From Chara braunii (taxonomy: Eukaryota > Streptophyta > Charophyceae > Charales > Characeae), in NCBI GenBank assembly GCA_003427395.1, contig BFEA01000198.1:2311823-2346672 (forward strand): a DNA stretch of 34,850 bases. The letters run 5' to 3'. Of the stretch, positions 28,385 to 34,850 are shown one piece after another. The translations under genes and the position numbers were made by a program. Each line of letters starts with the position of its first letter. Position 1 is the stretch's first letter. The notes beneath the pieces are model-generated. The model ran no database searches, was not told the origin of the DNA, and worked only from the letters and a program-made list of their open reading frames with translations.

Positions 28385-29062
28385 TGAAATCAGACTTGAC
28401 TCATCTCGCTTTCGACATGCATGCAAACAGATGACGACTTGAACTGGCGCAGTGCACCCACACAAAGCTCAGAGATAAGAACGTGGCCAGGAACACAGTT
28501 CAGATTCAAACTTGTCTTGAATGGATGATTCCCATCCGATCAACTGTATCCACCAGCAACTTGTTCACACGCCCACGCACACTCTCTACACTAGCTAGGA
28601 TCACCCTGAATGTCCGTCACACACACACATACACACGACACACAGATCCTATCTCTAACCTATGTGGCAGCTATGGCTGCCGTCTTCCTCCTACTAACTC
28701 GCGGCTATGGCCGCTTCTTCCTCCTCTTATCCATCTTCTTCCTCGGGCACCTGCAGACCTCCGACGCACAAGTCACTCAAGCAGCGCTTCCGCATGGCTC
28801 ACAGGCAGAATGAATGAATGAGTTGACGCTGCCTCTTTTTATTTATACTTGTTCTGTTGGTGGTCTGGCCTCTTGGCCTGGGCCCGGGATGTACACAGTC
28901 CCACTTGGTACTTGCTGACTAGACTAGGTAGACTGGGACTGGGTACCGCTGACTAGATGAGGTAGGACTGGTACTGCCCTTTGCTGACTGGGCTAGGACT
29001 GCCCCTCGCTGACTCAGCTACGGGCTGACTCCTACGACCTAAGAAGAGCCAATTCGGACACA
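28385..29062 (-). repeat. LTR of the chromovirus family, inverted copy
   Basis: The reverse complement aligns with 6910-7508 end to end, including the TATA box, AAGAGGCAGCG, AGCCATGCGGAAGCGCTGC and the TCTGATT(T/G)CA end. It also carries the GGCTATGGCCGC-type words. Divergence is substantial, so the two are old relatives rather than the pair of one insertion. Confidence 0.75.
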
Positions 29063-29335
29063 TCTAGAAAGTCCTAGACTTGACCTTTCGGAACTGTAGC
29101 AGCTACGACCTGGACTGACCCTACGACTGCTAAAACTAAAGTCTACGGGTCAAACCCACGGGACACGCTATGTACAGTAGTAGTCGAACATGCGACTTTC
29201 AGGGGCAGGTCGTGGGTTCAAACATGCAAGGGTCAAAGGGTACTGTACAACGGGTAAGGGTAGGTCTAGGGATCGAGCCCTGGGATCTGCATCTGTCACC
29301 GACTTAGGTGAAAACCGTTTCAAGTATGATACAAG
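29063..29335 (-). mobile_element. Chromovirus 3' internal sequence attached to the inverted LTR
   Basis: The reverse complement matches 6560-6890 (GATGCAGATC, CAGGGCTCGATCCCTAGAC, GAACCCACGACCTG, GTCGTAGCTGCTACAG). Because internal sequence is joined to the LTR, this is a truncated element, not a solo LTR. No pol frame remains. Confidence 0.7.
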
Positions 29336-29470
29336 TCAAAGAAAAGACAAGTCGTAGCACAGCGGACAAATTAGCTGTCTTATTCCGAGTAAGGGAAAAC
29401 AGATCTCCATCACTCGTAGCCCTGTGGACGAGACTGTCAGTGAGTTGTGTATGGAAGTCATGAAATTGTC

Positions 29471-29473
<3 letters not shown>

Positions 29474-29503
<30 letters not shown>
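29474..29503 (+). repeat. Poly(A) tract of 30
   Basis: Uninterrupted A run. The element it terminates was not identified. Confidence 0.9.
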
Positions 29504-29507
<4 letters not shown>

Positions 29508-29595
29508 AGAGAGGGAGAGGGAAACAAGAATGGTATCTCAGCTTGTGCGTCCGCCGTCCATTTCGTCAACAGCTCCTTTTCTTTTTTCTTTTCTT

Positions 29596-29620
29596 ATGAT
29601 CCTTCCGCAGGTTCACCTAC
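29596..29620 (-). other. 25-nt fragment identical to the 3' end of 18S rRNA
   Basis: The minus strand reads GTAGGTGAACCTGCGGAAGG followed by ATCAT, the universal 3' terminus of eukaryotic small-subunit rRNA. Only these 25 bases match; both sides are pyrimidine-rich and unrelated. It is not an rRNA gene. Confidence 0.8.
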
Positions 29621-29744
29621 TCCTTTTTGTCCCCACCCTTTTCTTTTTTTTGAAGCTCTTTTTTCCCCCCGGCAGGCCCTCACACTTTTTTAATTAGTTT
29701 TTCCCGTTCCTTTTCAACCTTCCTTCCATGAGTTTTTCCGACCA

Positions 29745-29865
29745 ACGGGCCGGCTCAGTTGGCACAGCCCATGAACTGTTGAGATACTGACCAGAGTTTG
29801 AATCCAGATGGAACAAACTACACGATCACATAACTCTGAACGACCTGGGGCAGGTCGGTCCAAAA
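29745..29865 (+). repeat. tRNA-derived SINE-like repeat
   Basis: A box GGCCGGCTCAGTTGGC, then CCCATGAACTGTTGAGATACTG, split by position, and B box GAGTTTGAATCC. The body follows with CTGAACGACCTGGGGCAGGTC. Same order and spacing as the minus-strand copy at 12945-13085. Confidence 0.65.
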
Positions 29866-30064
29866 ATGATATCTCAACTTGTCAAGGTCGTTGCATTTCA
29901 TATGTATGAGTTTGATAAGAAGTAGAAAAAAGAGAGCCCGAGTCAAAACTGTTCTGAGCCTGTGGTTGCAGGACTGGTAGAGGAGTGGAGATTTATTCCA
30001 CCACCTCCGTCTAAAACCAACAGGTTCGGTACTGCATGTTTGAAACCATTCATCCATCTTTAAA

Positions 30065-30551
30065 GAGCCATGGAGAGAAGATGATCTTTTGCGTGCTGTC
30101 CACTGATGCAATGGAGTTACGGAGACACCAAGTACTCTCAAACCACGATAAGCCATTGGCTCTGTTCTGAGCCTTCGTCACTTTTCTTCTCCAGTCCGTC
30201 AGTATAGCTGTGCGTAACAGTCTGTGGAAGGTAGAACGGATTTGTTTGTTCGTCCATTCTTTGTCGTTGAAGACTCTGTCGTTTCGTACTTGCCAAATTA
30301 CTCATGCACCCGCCGCCCTGATCGTCTGGGCCACATAGCCCCAGCCCTTCGAAATACTGCAGTTACCTGGGATTCCTCCCAACAAAATCCACAGTTTGTC
30401 CCATTGAAAGGCCTTGCCTGAGATCCTGTTCCAGATATTAATTATCCAGTCCCAGATGTGAACAGAGGCAGGGCAGTCCCACCATAGGTGACCATAGGTG
30501 GACTCGTTGGCACTAAAAGGCAGCGCGGACTGTAGACACAGTGAGGGAGTA
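30065..30551 (-). pseudogene. LINE ORF2 C-terminus, remnant
   Basis: The minus-strand frame reads ..ESTYGHLWWDCPASVHIWDW.., the zinc-binding block after RT. It continues WGYVAQTIRAAGA, an in-frame TGA (where the family has Trp), VIWQVRNDRVFNDKEW and LLRTAILTDWRRKV. These match the zf-RVT tail of plant-type LINEs, including the typical I-W-x-x-R-N-x-R-x-F motif. Upstream (30552-30810) similarity fades through frame changes. It has a different sequence from copy B, so it is another LINE family. Confidence 0.75.
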
Positions 30552-31195
30552 GGGATAGGCCACTGTAGGAGGTAGGTCCCAACCTGCCCACTCGGTTGCT
30601 TGATGTCTCAGTAGACAGGCAGTTGGGCCTGCTTGGAGAGGGAGTGGATGCTAGACTTGGAGAGGGGATGACTAGGTGAGCCCAACCGCCGCTGTAGGCG
30701 GAGAGTAGATGTAGGTAATGGAGCAGATCAACTCCTTTATTCGGTACCCTTCTATCTGGGGCTCGTGTAGGGTGGTAGATACTGGGTCTTTCTTGAATTC
30801 TTTTAAATTGCACTTAGGCTACTCAGCGAGAGGTTAATTAGGGAATTATATTTTCCTTTCTAGAATTGGTGTTGGAGATTGAGTCAATGATAGGGTATTT
30901 TGTAGGCTAGTGGTTACTTGGTGAACTTGGTTCCCCTTTGCTTTCTGTTTCCTTTGGTTTGTTCGGCTTTCCAGGCATGGTTGAAACTTGAAATGTTACT
31001 TTTTTTCTTTTCTTTACCAGGGTCACGGAATGTCAGAGCAGCGGTCTAGTATTGGCCATTTCTGTCTCCGGACACATACCCGAACGCCTGCACCTAAACT
31101 GGGTAATGGTCCCACATTTTTTTTCACCGGGTTGTTTGTGGAGGGTTTCCCGGCCTCCATATTTTTCTATTGGTAATGAACAGATCCTCTTTTTG

Positions 31196-31200
<5 letters not shown>
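30552..31200. other. No intact gene; probable decayed LINE sequence
   Basis: Minus frames (for example 30442-30813) are partly shadows of the decayed LINE. The plus strand after 30830 shows nothing recognisable. Confidence 0.35.

Positions 31201-31239
<39 letters not shown>
31201..31239 (+). repeat. Poly(A) tract
   Basis: About 39 A. It may be the tail of an insertion lying to its left. Confidence 0.9.
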
Positions 31240-31241
<2 letters not shown>

Positions 31242-31521
31242 AAAAAGAATGAAAGGTAATAATAAAGTACACAATGAGGTTAAAAAGGGAAGAACTACCT
31301 TCTTCGCCCGAAATACAACGTACGGTCATCATGGCGGTATCTAGATTCTAGAGTGAAAGATGCCTCAAATACAGCTATAACCTTGTATTCGGGGGAAGAG
31401 GTAGTTTTCTGAGAGTCTGTAGATCCCGATCCAAGGGGCGAACACAAATGAATACCAGATATAAGAGTTAAAAATAGGCTACCTAGTAGTTCCCACAACT
31501 ACAGTCAAACAATTTACTAAT

Positions 31522-31761
31522 TTAGTAATTTAGTAATTTACTGTTTTTTTTTCTTCTCACTGTTTTTGAATTTTCGTCACTGACTGAAAATAAATAGGCG
31601 TTAAGTTTCTTCTTTTTTTCCCCCCCTTCCCAGTTCAACTTTTCTCTCACCTTTTTCGTAGCCTCTACCAGTGCAGCCTTTGCTCTCGCTATATTCTCTA
31701 TCAGTTTTTGTAGCAGGAGCTTTTTCTCCTCAGAAGATAGATTAGTCAAGTCTGCCGCCAT
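31522..31761 (-). CDS. Small minus-strand frame, possibly a first exon
   Basis: ATG at 31761 opens MAADLTNLSSEEKKLLLQKL and continues as an amphipathic, Lys/Glu/Ala-rich helix for about 37 residues. A donor-like AAAAAG|GTGAGAG then appears near 31650. Beyond it the frame becomes Lys-rich low complexity and ends at 31522. If spliced, only the helix would be coding here. No family recognised. The frame lies antisense and just upstream of the hammerhead core, and could be part of a mobile element. Confidence 0.35.
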   Translation of the reverse strand: MAADLTNLSSEEKKLLLQKLIENIARAKAALVEATKKVREKLNWEGGEKKKKLNAYLFSVSDENSKTVRRKKNSKLLNY

Positions 31762-31874
31762 AATGCTCCCTTCTTCAGTCTTGGCCGCATCAGTCGGATC
31801 ACCTGCAGAATTGAACAGTTGAAGCGAAAGATCTAAGATTCTTTTTCTGTTTTTTCATTCATTGGTTCAGCCTC

Positions 31875-31911
31875 CTGATGAGTCGGTGAAACTCCGACGA
31901 AACAGTTTGTC
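31875..31911 (+). ncRNA. Hammerhead ribozyme core
   Basis: The conserved core CTGATGA (31875-31881) is followed by stem II GTCGG/CCGAC (31882-31886 with 31894-31898, loop TGAAACT). GAAA (31899-31902) and a minimal stem III follow (ACA 31902-31904 with TGT 31908-31910, loop GTT). The cleavage triplet GTC ends at 31911. The layout is that of type I hammerheads with a very short stem III, known from Penelope-like retroelements. Stem I is the weak point: the bases just outside (..CAGCCTC and ACAGCCCC..) do not pair well. The motif may therefore be decayed or need partners further away. Confidence 0.65.
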
Positions 31912-31978
31912 ACAGCCCCTTGTTTGTTGTCCTCTTCTCCCTCTCTGCCGACGTTTCACCGGGCAGTTCTATTTGACG

Positions 31979-31986
31979 ATATATAA
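31979..31986 (+). promoter_or_regulatory. TATA-like sequence
   Basis: TATATAAA lies 68 bases after the predicted ribozyme cleavage site and about 285 bases before the first in-frame ATG of ORF1. It is a candidate element promoter only by sequence. Confidence 0.3.
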
Positions 31987-32270
31987 ACCCTCAACAGTCT
32001 GCAGAATCCCCTAACTGATTACGCTGTAAGTGATAATCCACCTTAACCCCGATTGTGGTTAAGCATCAAGGACTGCCCGGCAACTGATACCCTGAGGTGG
32101 GCACCAATCACTGCCCTCAAGGTACCTGTGACGATATACATATTGTCATCAAGAAATATATTGAGAAGGAAGGATACATTTACCCCCATGCAATCTTTCC
32201 CCCCCAGGCGGTGGCAATCAAAAACAAAATCTTTGCGCAGAACGCAGTACAGTTTGCATTCCCACAGCAG

Positions 32271-34850
32271 ATGGAGAATGTACCCATAAACGAAAAGCTA
32301 AAATGGGTACAGCACAGATTGCGATCGGTCAAAATCAGTGACCAGGCAGTAGATGACCACTTTCTCGTAGAGGCCGCAGGAGTCAACGTCATAACAGTAG
32401 TCACTGTTCATCCGATAGATAGAACCAATCTCCTCAAAATGAGAACTCTCAGATATAGAGGATACGGTGTGACGATAAGGGGATGGGAACCCCCAGTCCC
32501 CTTCACAGCAGATCAGAGGAGGGACCAGCTTATGAGGAATTACTTTTGGGTAGAGTTTCGCTTTGCCCCGCTCAGCGTGCAAGGTGCCATCCTGGCAGAC
32601 CTGCACCAAATTGCACCAGTGCTGGGATACATTAACGATACACCACAGTTCCTCCCCAAGAGGGACGACAACCTGCTGGTGGCAGTAGATTGGGACCCGA
32701 TCAAACCATTCCCTGTTAGTGGCCAATGGTCCTTTTCGCAGGAGGAGAAAACCTATGCTGTTCAGGTTAATCACCCTCAAGACCCATGGTGCTACACGTG
32801 TAAGCTCAGGGGGCACCTATCCTCTNATCTCCATTGTCCCAATGTACAGAGCAAAGCCTTGAAAGGCCTGGTCGTGCCGCACCCAGAAGGCCCGGGCCGT
32901 TGGATCCCAGAAGATCCGAACTTCAAAGGGTGGGTGTTTCGCAGGCCCTCTATTAAAAAACCAGGGACATGGGAATGGGAAGGGTTGGGCAACCCATCCA
33001 AATCCCCGGCCAACGGTACACCAACTTGGATTAACAGCAAACTGACACCCCAGATGCCAGAAGCTGGGGCACAGCCTCAAACAAGGACGGGGGTCAGCAA
33101 CAACCCCCCGGTCAAACCCAGNCTGACGGGAGGCCCGGAGTCCCACAAACAGGACAGGACCATCGCACAACCTGTGTCTGAAAAGCGGACGGGGAACAGC
33201 AACAATCCCCCGGTCCAGCGCACCCGGTCGGTGTCTCCTGAGTCCCATCTTGAGTCCCACAAACAGGCTGGTAAAGAAAGGGCCCAAAACAGGGACCCCA
33301 ACCACAACAAAGCTCTCTCCCTGAACCAAAACCACGCACAAGTACCAGCAGACCAAGGGAAAACCAGGGAGCCGAACGGCTCAGGAAGCTGGCAGAAGGC
33401 GGCCACAAAAGTCAAAGTGCTGACACAGTGGAAAGAGAAACTTCTGTCCTCAACAGCCCCGCCAGTCTCCCTGGAGAACTGCTTCACACCACTGTTGATA
33501 GAAGCAGAGGACCCCAACGGGCCTCAGGGTCAGAGCTTATCGCAACAGGCAGAGGGCGCAGGCACCACTGAGTCACAAACCTACGGAGCACAAACAGTAG
33601 TACAAAAAGCGTCAGAGACCGTTAGGAGTGAACTCATGGGCCACCAACCCATGGACCAACAGGCAGGGGACACAGGTACCGCCATGATACAATGCCACAT
33701 TACGCACACAGCACTGTCGGAGGCATTTGGGACAGTGACCAGTGACCCCACGGGATACCAACCTATGGACCAGTCAGGTCCCCAGCCCCATACACAACCA
33801 CAGGACGAAGTCGCATCCCTTGCCTTTCAAGACCCTCAATTAAGGGACACAATGGGGGCAATTCAGCAATTGGAACCAAACGGGCAGAATCCTATGCAAC
33901 AATTGCAGCACACCTCCTGCAACATCTCCGTGTCCCCAGAGTTCGCTGCAATGCTCCAATCACACAATGCTGCGACAACGCAGGCCTGCCTTATTGACGG
34001 CCCGANCAACTATCTGCTAACGGAGAAGAGAAGGGAAGAAACCCTCACCCAGTCTCAACACACTCACGACTTGAATGAAGAAGTGCCAGAGGCCCCCCCC
34101 CCTCCCCCGGCGCTGGAAATAGAAATGGGCGGTAGGGAGGAAGATGACAGTGAAATTGACCAGGGGGGGGCAGAGGCGGAAATGGATGATTCTGAAATGC
34201 GAGACGAACAGGGGGACAAAGACAGAGGGCAGGTCGGATCGACAGACCATCATAANGGTGCTCGGAACAGGCAACAGCGCCCGCTCTCCAAGCACAAGAA
34301 AGTCAGGGAGCGCCTGAAAGTNATCACCGACGCAGTCCTGATGGGATTACTAAATAAAACAGGCCAGGGGAAGTATTCACAAATCCCCCCCCTGCAGTGG
34401 GAGAAGATGAGAAGAATATTCATGACGTCCCCCTCCATTTCACGGATGTTAGATAACTCAACAGACCCTGCATCCATTGATTGGAAAACGATAGCCAATA
34501 GTATTCTCCAAGAAGCAAACACACTGTTGCACAAAGTTCTCAATGCTGCCTCCAGGAACTCCGGGGTCACAACAGACAGGGCTCTGGTCTCAACATCCAA
34601 TCGCACTGAAGAAGTCAGTGACATCGAATGGCCAGAAGTGATCATCCAAGAACTGGAGAGTATAATAGAGGACTCGGACAGCCCTGTCGCCTTACAATCA
34701 AGAGGATCAGAGGACGTCATTCCGCCCCACCTGCTGCTCCCCTTGCTGCACATACAACCAGTCCTGGCCATATCGGAGTTGCCCCATCAGCAAACCGATC
34801 TCACGGTGGAAGACTCAGCTACGGACACAGACACCGACACGAGCTCTCAA
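32271..34850 (+). CDS. LINE ORF1 (DUF4283-like domain and zinc knuckle), runs off the window
   Basis: The frame has no stop from 32088 to the last base, over 900 codons. The first in-frame ATG is at 32271 (MENVPINEKLKW), which leaves 860 codons in the window. The N-terminal 170 residues follow the plant LINE ORF1 pattern: LVEAAGVNVITVVTV, GYGVTIRGWEPPVPF, YFWVEFRFAPL, LHQIAPVLGYI and LLVAVDWDPI. A zinc knuckle follows at 32790-32837 (CYTCKLRGH..LHC, spacing C-X2-C-X4-H-X6-C). The remaining 670 residues are Gln/Pro/Thr-rich and disordered with acidic patches and a basic stretch near 34260-34320. ORF1 proteins bind element RNA as a chaperone. Five isolated N (32826, 33122, 34006, 34256, 34322) fall inside it. 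An upstream start in another frame cannot be excluded. ORF2 would lie beyond the window. Confidence 0.85.
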   Translation, partial: MENVPINEKLKWVQHRLRSVKISDQAVDDHFLVEAAGVNVITVVTVHPIDRTNLLKMRTLRYRGYGVTIRGWEPPVPFTADQRRDQLMRNYFWVEFRFAPLSVQGAILADLHQIAPVLGYINDTPQFLPKRDDNLLVAVDWDPIKPFPVSGQWSFSQEEKTYAVQVNHPQDPWCYTCKLRGHLSSXLHCPNVQSKALKGLVVPHPEGPGRWIPEDPNFKGWVFRRPSIKKPGTWEWEGLGNPSKSPANGTPTWINSKLTPQMPEAGAQPQTRTGVSNNPPVKPXLTGGPESHKQDRTIAQPVSEKRTGNSNNPPVQRTRSVSPESHLESHKQAGKERAQNRDPNHNKALSLNQNHAQVPADQGKTREPNGSGSWQKAATKVKVLTQWKEKLLSSTAPPVSLENCFTPLLIEAEDPNGPQGQSLSQQAEGAGTTESQTYGAQTVVQKASETVRSELMGHQPMDQQAGDTGTAMIQCHITHTALSEAFGTVTSDPTGYQPMDQSGPQPHTQPQDEVASLAFQDPQLRDTMGAIQQLEPNGQNPMQQLQHTSCNISVSPEFAAMLQSHNAATTQACLIDGPXNYLLTEKRREETLTQSQHTHDLNEEVPEAPPPPPALEIEMGGREEDDSEIDQGGAEAEMDDSEMRDEQGDKDRGQVGSTDHHXGARNRQQRPLSKHKKVRERLKXITDAVLMGLLNKTGQGKYSQIPPLQWEKMRRIFMTSPSISRMLDNSTDPASIDWKTIANSILQEANTLLHKVLNAASRNSGVTTDRALVSTSNRTEEVSDIEWPEVIIQELESIIEDSDSPVALQSRGSEDVIPPHLLLPLLHIQPVLAISELPHQQTDLTVEDSATDTDTDTSSQ

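Noticed and set aside
29596-29620. rRNA gene
   Set aside because: Only 25 nt match 18S; there is no further rRNA sequence on either side.
32298-34771. Long minus-strand frames under the LINE ORF1
   Set aside because: They overlap the continuous plus-strand ORF1, carry no motif, and follow from its codon bias.

Overview
This window looks like nuclear DNA of a plant-lineage eukaryote with a large, repeat-rich genome. The pointers are a chromodomain-bearing Ty3/gypsy element, LINEs of the plant DUF4283/zinc-knuckle type, tRNA-derived SINE-like repeats, many poly(A) tails and microsatellites, exon-like open frames bounded by splice-type signals, and one complete host gene whose protein closely resembles plant ZNF593/Bud20. 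A charophyte green alga such as Chara is my best guess. That is an inference from overall style, not something the sequence proves.

Layout. Positions 1-7508 hold a degenerate Ty3 chromovirus on the plus strand: a leader with an 11-bp-periodic TTGAC array, gag, protease, RT, RNase H, integrase with chromodomain, and a 3' LTR. Several stops and frameshifts break it. Positions 7509-10525 hold microsatellites, a SINE-like copy and the 3' end of a LINE. Positions 10863-12017 (minus) are a long exon-like frame of unknown function. Positions 13896-14285 hold the intact ZNF593/Bud20-like gene. Diverged inverted copies of another repeat lie at 14820-15400 and 21520-22090, enclosing an 820-N gap, an organelle-like AT-rich scrap, a 380-bp MITE, two short LINE-type 3' ends, and a proline/lysine-rich exon (minus, 19712-20957).

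Positions 22650-23260 hold large perfect hairpins, including a three-way junction. Positions 24219-25885 are a second 3' LINE copy, and 26323-26729 are eight hairpins in a row. Positions 27447-28190 are a 323-bp tandem repeat with a tRNA-like head, 28385-29335 are an inverted copy of the chromovirus LTR, and 29596-29620 are a 25-nt piece of 18S rRNA. A third LINE remnant lies on the minus strand at 30065-30551.

The right end is the most interesting part. Positions 31875-31911 contain a hammerhead-ribozyme core (CTGATGA, a 5-bp stem II, GAAA, a 3-bp stem III and a GTC cleavage triplet). It lies a few hundred bases upstream of an uninterrupted LINE ORF1 that starts at or before 32271 and runs off the window. 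Three LINE-type 3' ends share a terminal stem-loop with a conserved loop and changing stems, which may be the signal recognised by the reverse transcriptase.

Only the ZNF593-like gene can be called a complete functional host gene with confidence. Everything else that codes is mobile-element protein, mostly dead, or single exons of unidentified genes.
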